This document shows, piece after piece, positions 19,698 to 28,742 of a DNA stretch of 28,799 nucleotides. A program made the position numbers and the translations under genes. The stretch's first letter is position 1, and each line of letters begins with the position of its first letter. The notes below the pieces were generated by a model. It made no database searches, was not told where the DNA came from, and worked only from the letters and a program-made list of their open reading frames with translations. The stretch lies in the NCBI RefSeq assembly GCF_001949145.1, contig NW_019091385.1:1-28799 (forward strand), in the 5' to 3' direction. This stretch comes from Acanthaster planci. Lineage: Eukaryota > Echinodermata > Asteroidea > Valvatida > Acanthasteridae.

Positions 19698-19923
19698 ATT
19701 GTGAAATATTTTGAGACCAGAAGAACAATGGTGTTGTCTACCAGATCAAAAATATTTGGGAAAAAGATAATAAAGTCTTTCTGCGGTGTCACCTGACAAA
19801 AATCATGAGCTGTCTTTTCTTAATTTGTCGCATATATTCATAATACAAATCAAAATTTATAACAGTGAAGGATTGACATAATCGCAGTTCTCTAATTTTG
19901 AAGTTGGAAGAGCCCAAACAAAG

Positions 19924-20058
19924 CCTACCCCTTCCAGCCTACATATGCAAATTTCCCATGTGCCTATTACAATTCGCTGAAAAGACTTGATTATGCATGC
20001 TGCCCCCTGACCCCCCACAATGCAATGCGGGCCCGCCGCCATGTTCATCCTTCTTTTC
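19924..20058 (+). repeat. DIRS left inverted terminal repeat
   Basis: Positions 19950-20058 (AATTTCCCATGTGCCTATTA, then CTGAAAAGACTTGATTATGC, and on to CATGTTCATCCTTCTTTTC) are the reverse complement of 26128-26236 with about a dozen mismatches. The outer 19924-19948 (CCTACCCCTTCCAGCCTAC and following) has no counterpart in the right repeat. It does pair with 25985-26008 of the internal complementary region, so it belongs to the element's left end. Confidence 0.93.
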
Positions 20059-20697
20059 TCAGTGCCTTTAGTTTACGGATGTGTCTTTTATGACTCCTCA
20101 AATACCTTTCGTGCTATTGAATTGACTTGATTCCTGTTATGAAATAAAGAGTGTTTTCTTGTCTGTTGGTAACAGTGCTTATTTTCTTATTTCGTTTCTT
20201 ACATGCTATGTTTTCTTGTGGTCTTTTCTGCTCCCCTTCTTTGTGCATCATATATTGGTTGGGTTGTGACCTACCGTGATGTGTTATGTGGGTATGGCCA
20301 TTAAAGGGTTGGAGGGCCCTTTGCTCACTATGTGGTGCGTGCGTTCAAACAATAATGGCCCAACGCAGTTCAGGTGTGGACACGGAGCGGGGCTTGGTGA
20401 GCTGCCCGCTTCCCTGTGGTGCGGTTTTGCGTTTTCCGATTAGCGGCCTTGACCAGGAGACACCCGAGTAGGCCGGGGCTGAGGCACCCCGGGCCTGAAT
20501 TGTTACGATCAGGAGTACCGCGAAACCTGATCAGATAACCTCCTTGACTAGAGAGAACCAGAGTACTGCAACTCCTGGATCAAAGCAGCCTCTATAGATC
20601 AGGCGGACCGAAGTACCGCGAAGCCTTTGATCTCTGATGACCACTACCAGGACTGATCGGGCTGAGGGTGTGGTTCCGTAATAAAGCCCTTGATCAC
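20059..20697 (+). other. DIRS 5' untranslated region with degenerate short repeats
   Basis: There is no convincing reading frame. From 20512 to 20700 a motif like AGTACCGCGAA-CC-TGATCA recurs at 20514, 20562, 20612 and 20672, 48-60 bp apart. Each copy is close to a GATCAG/TGATCA word. Such spaced motifs could be transcription or packaging signals of the element; function is inference only. Confidence 0.55.
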
Positions 20698-21497
20698 TGA
20701 TGACTACCACCCACCTACCCACCACCGAGCCAAGCCTGCTGGTCTTCTTGCATCGTCTTCTATACTCACTCCCGGTGGCGCGGCCAAGCACTCCGGGGGC
20801 CCGAGGTGGCGGGCCCCGAGGCTACACCTATTCATCGGGTTGAGCTTCAATGCCTTTGATCACTATCGTTGGGAGAAATGAGCCGTCCCTTTTATGCTTC
20901 AGGTTCCGGGCATTCCTACCTACTGCATCCCTGGACGGCTCTACTGACCGATGGCTCTTCGGGGCCTGCGGGGCGACGGTCTGCCATCTGCCCCAGGCCT
21001 TTCACCGGGCGACATCTGCTCGGAAGAAGAGACGCCATTCCCAGCCGGATCCGCCTCCGTGGATGGCGACTCTCCAGTCTCTTTTGGAGGCCTTCCTCGT
21101 CCAAGGTCAAGAAGAGACGCCATTCCCAGCCGGATCCGCCTCCATGGATGGCGATTCTCCAGTCTCTTTTGGAGGCCTTCTCGTCACTCACGCGTAAGAT
21201 AGACTCTAAGCCTCAGCCAGCAGCGACGGCACCTGATCCGGATCCTCTCCCAGCCGTTCTGCCTCCTTCTGAGTCCGGGGTGACTTCTGTCCGTCCAGAT
21301 CTGTCTCCCCAACAAGTTCTGGTGCCGAACCAAGCCTAGACTCAAGGCGATCTGCCTCCCTCCGAACTTGGCTTTCAACCCTACTCTTCTGAGGATGATG
21401 ACATCGACTCAGTGGCTGGTCTGACTCAATCGGAAGGCCGCCTCTGCATCCTTCAATGTGACATGATCCATGTTCTTGGGCTCCCGTCATCGGATCC
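20698..21497 (+). pseudogene. DIRS gag 5' region, duplicate copy A (rearranged)
   Basis: Corresponds to 21499-22640. It shares TGATGACTACCACCCACCTA, the stretch around CCTTTGATCACTATCGTTGG, and the gag segment ending GCGCTGACAGATTAT. Copy A lacks about 360 bp that are present in copy B at 21861-22224. In their place it has an 85-bp direct duplication (21024-21108 followed by 21109 onward, unit start AAGAAGAGACGCC). Because 85 is not a multiple of 3, this breaks the frame. Copy A ends at a single N (21498). Confidence 0.8.
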
Positions 21498-21498
21498 T

Positions 21499-22647
21499 GC
21501 GCTGACAGATTATAAACNTGATGACTACCACCCACCTACCCACCATCGAGCCAAGCCTGCTGGTCTTCTTGCGTCGTCTTCTATACCCACTCCCAGCGGC
21601 GCGGCCAAGCACTCCGTGGGCCCGAGGTGACGGGCCCCGAGTCTACACCTATTCATCGGGTTGAGCGGATTTCCCGCATCAATGCCTTTGATCACTATCG
21701 TTGGGAGTAATGAGCCGTCCCTTCCTTTTATGCTTCAGGTTCTGGGCATTCTACCTCCTGCATCCCTGGACGGCTCTACCGACCGATGGCTCTTCGGGGC
21801 CTGCGGGGTGACGGTCTGCCGTCTGCCCCGGGCCTTTCACCGGGCGACATCTGCTCAGAAGTCAAGCCAGTCAACAGTGGGCTCCACAGAGGCCCCACAG
21901 CGGGATCGCCACGCTCCACCGCTTCAGTCACGGGAAGCCTACAACCCTGTATGCTCTCCAGCCTCCTGTTGCCTCGGATGGTGCCCCTTCTGGGCTGTTA
22001 CGTCATGGGGGTTTCCGTCGGCAACAGCTCATCCACAGCTCCAACCCATTGGTGAATTCCGGTTATTAGCCTACTGATCTTGATCTCGGACATTCTTCGC
22101 AAGAGACGACCGACCTTTCGGGGTATCCTTGCCTGGCCCTTCCTCTGCCTGTGCCGGCCTCCAGTCCCCCCGCTTCAACAAAGGCCAAGAAGCGCAAGGC
22201 CAAGTCATCCTCCTCGGCTTCTTCCTCGTCCAAGGCCAAGAAGAGATGCCATTCCCAGCCGGATCCGCCTCAATGGATGGCGACTCTCCAGTCTCTTTTG
22301 GAGGCCTTCTGGTCACTTGCCCGTAAGATAGACTCTAAGCCTCAGCCAGCGACGGCGCCTGATCCGGATCCTCTCCCGGCCGTTCTGCCTCCTTCTGAGT
22401 CCGGGGTGACTTCTGTCCGTCCAGATCTGTCTCCCCAACAAGTTCCGGTGCCGGACCAAGCCTCGACTCAAGGCGATCTGCCTCCCTCCGAAATTGGCTT
22501 TCAACCCTACTCTTCTGAGGATGATTACATTGACTCAGTGGCTGGTCTGACTCAATTGGAAGGCCGCCTCTGCCTCCCTCAACGCGACATGATCCATGTT
22601 CTTGGACTTCCGTCGTCGGATCCTGCGCTGACAGATTATGAACTTGC
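21499..22647 (+). pseudogene. DIRS gag 5' region, copy B
   Basis: More complete copy of the gag N-terminal region. From about 22151 one frame reads through a basic, Ser-rich tract (KAKKRKAKSSSSASSSSKAK), which resembles a bipartite nuclear localisation signal. It continues into WMATLQSLLEAFW, a Pro-rich linker (PDPDPLPAVLPPSESG), and an acidic segment with SSEDDYIDSVAG and MIHVLGLPSSDPALTDYE. The frame is interrupted at a single N (22648). Upstream, 21786-22055 is open in a different frame. The gag protein would coat element RNA; the assignment rests on its position and its continuity with 22675-23522. Confidence 0.75.
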
Positions 22648-22648
22648 N

Positions 22649-23522
22649 TTCATTCTAGTGCCACCCTTCATGCCTTGAGTCAGCTGAGCTGTCTTTCCAG
22701 AGATTCCCTGGACCGTTCTTTTGTGGAAATGATGACTGCCCTGGTGAAGAATAAACGCTGGGACGCATTCCTGCCCAGAGCTTCATCTTATTACCGGTTT
22801 CCTCGGGAGGATGTCTCTCGCTTCCTGTCAACCCCAGATATTCCTGACGCTGCCAGAGACAAGATTTCGTTTGAGTTTAGCAAGGCAAAAACCTTCTGGG
22901 ATAAGGACAAAGCTGCCCTTCACCTGTCCCTCTGTTGCGTTGATACGGCGTCCTGCTTTGGCTTCTGATGTTCGGCCTTTCTTGTCCTTCTGTCAGAGTA
23001 TATTGCCTAGGCCTGTGAAGAAGACTCTCCAGTCTCTCCAGATTTGCGGCCCTAGCTTTACGAGGCCTTGATGAGGAACTTAATTTGATCTTCAAACAGT
23101 TCACTCGCATTTCCATTCTGGCCTCTTGTACCCGCAGATCCAACGCGGTAGACGCCATGGATATCCCCTATGGGTCCGTCAAGAATAGGCTTATGGGCCT
23201 CCCCCTTCTGGGGGACGATCTCTTTGCTGGGAAGTTCACCGAAGTCCTTGAGTCAGAGGTAAAACGTATGGAGACTGCTAAGAAAATCTCACTTCCTGAA
23301 CCTGCACCTCCAGCACCGTCAGCCTCCACCGTGGCCAAGAAGATGAGCGAACCAGGCACCACCGGCTGCTCGTCCCTTTTGCCGTCCACTCTGGATGGCT
23401 ACTCATTCATCAGCCCCGCAGCGAGCCCCTCCTACATCGACTCCCAAAAGTTTTTAGCCGTGCCCTCCCGACCGGGGTTCTTCATGAAGTTCTCCGGTCC
23501 TATCGGGGGACGGCGTCGGTGA
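22649..23522 (+). pseudogene. DIRS gag, central and C-terminal part
   Basis: Follows copy B directly. The first frame (to about 22968) includes DSLDRSFVEMMTALVKNKRW, YYRFPREDVSRFLSTPDI and SFEFSKAKTFWDKDKA. The reading frame then shifts. From about 23045 it continues with ALALRGLDEELNLIFKQF, TRRSNAVDAMDIPYGSVKN and LPLLGDDLFAGKFTEVLESE, then a Pro/Ala/Ser-rich tail that ends at TGA 23520-23522. The word GDDLFAGKF before a long polar tail is typical of DIRS gag-like ORFs. The shift near 22970-23045 disables it. Confidence 0.75.
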
Positions 23523-23529
23523 CTACTTC

Positions 23530-24155
23530 GTTTGCCTTTGGCGGCCGCCGATCCTAAACCCGTCGGCGGCCGCCTGGGCAATTCATCGGGTTCTGGCGGG
23601 AAATCACCGCGGACAGCTGGGTCCTCTCCACCATTGCTCATGGCTACTCTGTCGAGTTCACAAGCTCCCCGCCGTCCAGGATGGTCTTCCACTCCACACC
23701 TCCTCCATGTGACACACTCAAGTGCCTGGCTCTGGGGGAGGAGATTGCAGCGTTGTACGCAAATGAGCCGTCACACTGGTGCATCCGAACCAGCTATCCA
23801 CTGGCTTCCTTTCGTCCTTTTTCCTCGCACCCAAAAAAGACCCGGAGAAAATGGCGACCAATAATCAACCTGAAACCACTCAATAAGTTCATGAGGCCAA
23901 GGCGGTTTTGAATGGAGACTCTGAGCGTGGTCCTACCCTCTCTACCTGTTCTGTGCTGGGCCACCTCAATAGATCTACAGGATGCATATCTTCATATCCC
24001 GATACACAAGCAACACCGCAAGTATCTCCGCCTCAAGTACTGCGACCGGACCTTTCAGTTTCGGGCCCTTTCTTTCGGTCTCTCAACATCACCAAGGGTC
24101 TTCACCAGGATCGTGAAGACTCTTGCCGCCTACTTACGACAGCGCGACGTCTGTA
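23530..24155 (+). pseudogene. DIRS reverse transcriptase, N-terminal half
   Basis: RT domain of the DIRS pol. Blocks in order: VLSTIAHGYSVEF (about 23619), HPKKTRRKWRPIINLKPLNK (about 23830), METLSVVLPSLPV (23912), motif A as TSIDLQDAYLHIPI (about 23964), and the fingers/palm block FQFRALSFGLSTSPRVFT (about 24054). A TGA falls just before METLS (about 23909). The open frame then runs to AAYLRQRDV near 24150. The segment that should follow, with the catalytic YxDD box and the start of RNase H, is missing, so polymerase activity is impossible. Confidence 0.92.
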
Positions 24156-24610
24156 CTTTTCCGCAACAAACACATCAACCTGCTGGAACTTCAGGCAGTA
24201 TTCAATGCCCTTTGTCACTTCCAGCAGGACTTAGTGGGTCTCTGGATTTGAATCCAGAGCAACAACTCCACAGTGGTAGCTCACGTAAACCACCAAGGTG
24301 CTACTTGCTCCCCCCAGCTACGTGTCCTTATGTGGCAGATCTTCATGTGGGCAATCGATCAAGGGATCACTCTCCAGACCGTTGACATACTGTGAATGTC
24401 CAACAACATAGCAGACACTCTCTCTTGGGGTGCTGTCCACCCTACGGAGTGGACTCTACATCCGAGTCTGGTCACCCAAATCTTTGCAGAGATCAAGTGC
24501 CCCCATGTCAACCTCTTCGCATCGGCCGACAATACCCATCTTCCGACGTTTGCTCCAGGTTTCCACACCCACAAGCTTGGGCGACGGATGCTCTTCAGGT
24601 GAATTGGTCC
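24156..24610 (+). pseudogene. DIRS RNase H, C-terminal part
   Basis: It resumes directly after the RT deletion with FRNKHINLLELQAVFNAL (about 24160). Next is IQSNNSTVVAHVNHQGATCS (about 24255), where the family usually has D-N-S-T, so a catalytic-type Asp appears as Asn here. NNIADTLSWGAVHPTEWTLH (about 24400-24460) follows, with the later Asp retained, and then VNLFASADNTHLPTF (about 24507). A stop near 24391 and another near 24600 break the frame. RNase H would remove the RNA strand during reverse transcription. Confidence 0.85.
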
Positions 24611-24870
24611 GGCCTTCTGGTGTTTGCCTTTCCTCCAATATCCCTCATTCCCCAAGTCTTATCCAAGATAGAACAAGAACCATGCCAGATTCTCCTCATC
24701 GCCCCGTTCTGGCCTTGATAACCGTGGTTCCCGAGACTCACAAGGCTCCTGGTTTGTTGACCACTGATCCTTCCACACAGGCAGGATATTCATTGTCAAC
24801 CCAGATCAGGAATCCTCCATCCAGCCCCGAGCGATCTTCACTTGACGTGTTGTCCAATGATCGCTCAGAG
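24611..24870 (+). pseudogene. DIRS pol linker between RNase H and recombinase
   Basis: Contains ISLIPQVLSKIEQEPCQILL and IAPFWP before the frame is lost at 24718. In DIRS elements this position can hold a methyltransferase-like domain. I cannot see enough conserved residues to claim one here. Confidence 0.5.
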
Positions 24871-25868
24871 CGTCAGACCTTGCTGCAGATGCTGCGTCCA
24901 TGGCGGCACGGGGCCGACGACTCTCACCACGCAAAATTTACACCAGTTAAATACACCATTTTGCAAGATGGTGTGGTGACCACAATGTTTCTCCGACCGA
25001 AGCATCTGTAAGCTCAGTTGCGGACTTTTTCATGTATCTCTTTGATTCGGGGCCTCCAGATCTACTATCCGCAACTACCGGTCGGCCCTGGCAGCTGTTT
25101 ATTCAGGGTTCAATGATGGATCAACAATTTATCACTGCCATCCACCATCTACTGTATAATGTTTGTCGAGCATCCTCACGTCAAACGCCTTGTTCTTTCC
25201 TGGGACCTTGGCAACGTCTTGCCCGTTCTCGAACCGCTGTCCGATGCATCTGATCTCCATCTTTGCATCAAGCTGGCATTCCTCCTGGTGGTCGTTACCT
25301 CCAGACGTGGCAGTGAACTGTATGCCCTGTCAACTGCTGAAGGTAACATACGCTGGGAGCCGAACGGAGTTCGTCTTATCCCAGCCATCAAATTCCTGAC
25401 AAAGAACCAGACGCCTGTCTTCTGGCCTCCGGACATTTTCGTCCCTGGCATAACCTCTCTTTCGGCAGATAGCTCCAACAAGAAATGGTGTCTGGTTCGT
25501 ACCCTCAAATGGTATCTCGCGAGGACCAAGCATTCCCGTGAGACTGGTTTCAGACTTTTCATCACAACCATAAAACCCTTTCATCCAGCGGCGAAGGACA
25601 CCGTAGTTCGTTGGACATGACGAGACGACTCGATCTCACATCAGAGCCCATGATGTTCGGGCCGCCTCTGTGTCCTGGTCGTTCTTGAGAGGTTTCTCCT
25701 TGGCGGACATTTGCAAGGCGGCTTGTTGGAAATCTCCTTCCACCTTCACCGAGTGCTACCTGAAGGATGTCCTGCGGAGTGAGACGACTCACGGCGCAGC
25801 AACCTTACGCTCAGCGATTGGGACAGCATCCAGTGCTGTCCCTCACCGAACAAAGAATTCCTTATCGT
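24871..25868 (+). pseudogene. DIRS tyrosine recombinase, frameshifted
   Basis: Recombinase of the tyrosine-recombinase superfamily, which inserts the circular element DNA. The N-terminal core-binding part is scrambled between frames (VADFFMYLFDSG near 25018; KRLVLSWDLGNVLPVLEPL near 25183). The catalytic part has the first Arg in TSRRGSELYAL (about 25300), a Lys in KFLTKNQTPVFWPP (about 25390), and WCLVRTLKWYLA. After a one-base shift near 25618 come HxxR in AHDVRAASVSWSF (about 25647), the conserved Trp in ADICKAACWKSPSTF, and the nucleophile Tyr in ECYLKDV (about 25757). All catalytic positions can still be identified, unlike in the RT, but not in one reading frame. Confidence 0.9.
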
Positions 25869-26127
25869 AGATGCTATTCCTTTGCTCTAAAATAGTGAGT
25901 GTTCGCTTGAGTAGCGCCCGCCTATGTTCTCTTGTAATTACTCTCCCGTCGCTGACCGTCCTCCGAGGTACGGTGCTACTCTGCGTATGTAGGCTGGACA
26001 GGGGTATGTGAACGCAGGAGACTCCTCCCCCACATAAGTGTGGGTCAGGTCTCCTAGTGATACTTACTTTTTCCAGCTGCTCCCGCCCATCCTTCCCCAC
26101 TTTGACTCCCGGGAACTTCTCCACTTC
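25869..26127 (+). repeat. DIRS 3' region with internal complementary region
   Basis: 25985-26008 (GTATGTAGGCTGGACAGGGG and following) is the reverse complement of 19924-19948 at the element's left edge. 26022-26067 (TCCTCCCCCACATAAGTGTG and following) is the reverse complement of 26245-26289 at the right edge. The two parts are adjacent, as expected if the template for end completion spans the joined ends of the element. This is the diagnostic internal complementary region of DIRS-type retrotransposons. Confidence 0.9.
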
Positions 26128-26289
26128 GAAAAGAAGGTTGAACATGGCAGCAGGACCACATTGCATTGTGGTGGGTCAGGGGGCAGCATGCATAATCAAG
26201 TCTTTTCAGCGAATTGTAATAGGCACATGAGAAATTATCACTAAGTAACTATCACTAGGAGACCCGACCCACACTTATGTGGGGGAGGA
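26128..26289 (+). repeat. DIRS right inverted terminal repeat
   Basis: 26128-26236 pairs with 19950-20058. 26245-26289 (GTAACTATCACTAGGAGACC and following, through CTTATGTGGGGGAGGA) pairs with the internal complementary region at 26022-26067. The right edge of the element is therefore near 26289; the AT-rich host sequence resumes after it. Confidence 0.92.
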
Positions 26290-27584
26290 TTTTAGCATAC
26301 ATGCACAAGACTATGGCAAACTTTGAAATGGTGTTACTAAAAAAACTGCAGGATTTTTTGGAGAACTTTTGAATAACGTTTGGGATGTACAGAACCTCAC
26401 ATTTATGCATTCAGAAAGTATTCCCAGCATTGCTGAAACGGAATCCATTTTTACAGCCTGTTCCTAAGTCTCAGCTGACGGCCTAATGGTTGAAGTTATT
26501 CATGTTTCCCTCGACAACTGAGGGTGCTGTTGCTTGAAGTCATCTACAGAACACATACATGTAGGTGTTTCAAACTGTGGATGCAGAGTTTACCCACTGA
26601 AAACGTTTCTGAGGCGAAAGGATTTATACTTCCTTGTTGCTATGCACATAAACAATAAATCGACAAAGAAGGGAAAATGGAGTCCAGTAACATCTACAAA
26701 TTGGCAGGATTTGTGTACAAAGCATTGAGGTTTTCATCCTGTGATGACATCACAGTTCTGCTCATTAACCCTAACCCCCTAGGGTGTATGTAAAATCGTA
26801 TTGAAATTGGAGGATTTGGAACTGTTAGGGTTAATATAGAGATACTCGTCATTAGCATAAAAACCAAAATAGGTGGTAAAATACCCTGTGAAATAGTAAA
26901 AATAAAATTGAGAAGATTAACTGAGACACAAAGGTGCATTCAAAGAAATTGATTGCAGCTACCTTTAATGAGGTGGGAGTACTTTATTGAAAAACATTTC
27001 AGCTATTCCTTAATCTTGTCATTCAGTTTTCTCAATAATCTGATGTAATGACAGTGGAATGTAGCCGTTGGCAAATGTTACTAAAATAATTTTGCTGGAC
27101 ACATGCACAGTATCTTTTTTTCCTGACATAAAAATTCACACATGGGTCTGCACGAACAAAATCATCGTGACTTCTCATAATTTCAGTTTTCTTTCCCTTT
27201 AATAAAAAACATTTCCAAAGCTACAAATAATAACATGAAAAAGTAACACTCTGTTCTGAAATGTTGGAGTCAATTTAAAAATAACCATAAACATTCTTCA
27301 TTTTCTGGGATGAGAAAGGATGACAGCTTTGGATTGCACTCAGCCAGCTGGGAGTGTATGTTGTGGTTTTAGATGTGCACGCTATTCACCAGACTACCAA
27401 ACATAGTTTGAATTTTGTGATAATCTGATGATCTTTATGGGCTTAATTATGTAGGACAGAGGGCGCTGTCTACTCGTAGCCTACTTAATACTGTTAGTTA
27501 AATTTGCCGACGACTAAACATCCACTGGCCTACATGTATGTAATACATCCTGACACACTCTTTCTTTTTTTCTTGTTCCTGTAG
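26290..27584. other. Non-coding stretch
   Basis: AT-rich host DNA with no supported exon. It contains a palindromic TGTGATGACATCACA (26741-26755) and a 12-bp inverted pair ATTAACCCTAAC/GTTAGGGTTAAT (26764-26775 and 26824-26835). If the 27585 exon is real, this is probably intron. Confidence 0.4.
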
Positions 27585-27696
27585 GCAAAAATCAGAAGCG
27601 AGGCCGAAGTGGTTCCCGTCTGCTGTGGTCTTAGCCGGGGCATCCCTCGACAATCCTAGACAGCACAGACCAGATGCTACAACGCTCAAAGATTAG
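27585..27696 (+). CDS. Candidate terminal exon of an unknown gene
   Basis: A long pyrimidine tract ends in TTCTTGTTCCTGTAG at 27584. Entered with one base left to complete a codon, the frame encodes QKSEARPKWFPSAVVLAGAS and 16 further residues, ending ATTLKD, then TAG at 27694-27696. It is followed by AT-rich sequence with overlapping AATAAA signals at 27938-27947, as expected for a 3' UTR. Two other frames close sooner. No domain was recognised and no upstream exon was securely linked. It could be the end of the plus-strand gene seen at 16835-18754, with the DIRS element inside an intron, but nothing proves this. Confidence 0.4.
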
Positions 27697-27937
27697 ATTT
27701 TCAGAAAAAAAGTGTAGAGATTATCTTCGGATGGTAAACATAGTTTCAGGCTTTTTGTCGTGTTTAGAACAGTTTTAGGCTTTTGGAGCAGGGAATATGA
27801 GTAGATTTTTTTAGTTGAACATGTACAACTTTTTTTTACACAACAAACCCATATTTTAGAACTACTTTACAGGGTGTGTTTTTGTCTAGAAAGAAATCAA
27901 GCATATTTTAAGTTACTTTTTCTTAATGTCATATCTG

Positions 27938-27947
27938 AATAAATAAA
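27938..27947 (+). promoter_or_regulatory. Overlapping AATAAA polyadenylation signals
   Basis: The sequence GAATAAATAAAAAT contains two overlapping AATAAA hexamers, about 240 bases after the TAG at 27696. The spacing suits a 3' UTR, but AATAAA also arises by chance in AT-rich DNA. Confidence 0.45.
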
Positions 27948-28610
27948 AATTACAAAGCATAAGACAAATTGTTCACTCAAGTGGAGACATTTGAAAATGT
28001 CCATCATACGTACTGTTCATGATTGCAAAAAGTAATCGCTAATTAAGAAGTGAAATAGGACTCCAAAATTCTTGAGAATCCTGGAGGAATTAACTGATTT
28101 TGTACCATTTATTGCTTTTTATTTTTTCCCAAATTTTCAAGATTTTATGCATAATTTTCATTGGATTGTAGGAACTTCTTATTCAAAATAAGCAGGTACA
28201 TGTACTTGTAATGCCCATCATGTTCCTAGAAAGTATCTAGCAAGATAGACTTGGAGGCTTGCTACCAATGCTGAAAAAAGTAAAAAAAAAAACAAACTCA
28301 GACACCCTGAAATTTCAGTCATAGCAGAATCTCATACAGTTGAATTTGTTGTGAAAAACGTATTTTACATGTAGAAATGGATATTTTGAAGAGGTTTGAA
28401 TATAGGAAGGCTTGTAAATATATTACGAATCTACGACTAATACTGATGAATATGCAGATCCTGAATATTTTGTGTATTCTGTCTTTTGGTATATTCAAAT
28501 ATTCTGCCTTTGTTATTCAAATACATGCAAATGAGCTGTGCCCTCTGACCTTTTTTTGAAATTGCGCAATCCTAACCTTTAAATATAAGTTCCGAAATTA
28601 TTTCTATCAA
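27948..28610. other. Non-coding stretch
   Basis: Very AT-rich, no supported gene; a few TACATGTA words (28197-28204, 28367-28372). Confidence 0.45.
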
Positions 28611-28715
28611 GAGGCCTACGGCCTGGTGGTTAGCTTGCTGGCTGCCAGGCCAGGGGACCCCGGTTCAAATCCCGGGGTTCCCGGAAAAGGAGGTTTTTTT
28701 TTTTTTTTTTTTTAT
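28611..28715 (+). mobile_element. tRNA-derived SINE-like element with poly-T tract
   Basis: An A-box-like TGGTTAGCTTGCTGG (28627-28641) is followed by an anticodon-arm-like CTGG...CCAG hairpin and a B-box GGTTCAAATCC (28662-28672) within a GC-rich T-arm. There is no acceptor stem pairing, so it is not an intact tRNA gene. A run of about 20 T (28694-28713) follows closely and could serve as a polymerase III terminator. This arrangement fits a tRNA-derived SINE head or a tRNA pseudogene. Confidence 0.6.
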
Positions 28716-28742
28716 ATACTAAGTTTTTTAACAAAATTGTGC

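Larger units (their letters stand above)
19920..26290 (+). mobile_element. DIRS-type tyrosine-recombinase retrotransposon, ends preserved, coding part dead
   Basis: DIRS elements are retrotransposons that carry RT and RNase H but integrate with a tyrosine recombinase, by way of a circular DNA. They have inverted terminal repeats and an internal complementary region instead of LTRs. All of these are visible here: inverted repeats at 19950-20058 and 26128-26236, and an internal complementary region at 25985-26067 matching both outer ends. In between are gag, RT, RNase H and tyrosine recombinase homology. The length is about 6.37 kb. The block is clearly GC-richer than the flanks, which suggests a different codon and base history. 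No target-site duplication is expected for this class. Frameshifts, stops and deletions make it non-autonomous. Confidence 0.92.

Noticed and set aside
20531-21535. Minus-strand and alternative-frame ORFs in the GC-rich block
   Set aside because: They are shadows of the DIRS gag region; the GC-rich composition lowers stop frequency in all frames.
24611-24870. Methyltransferase domain in the DIRS pol
   Set aside because: The position is suggestive, but the frame is broken and no catalytic motif could be identified.
26764-26835. Interstitial telomere
   Set aside because: Only about one and a half TTAGGG-like units on each side; too short to call.
28611-28690. Functional tRNA gene
   Set aside because: A-box and B-box words are present, but the acceptor arms do not pair and the anticodon arm has an abnormal loop.
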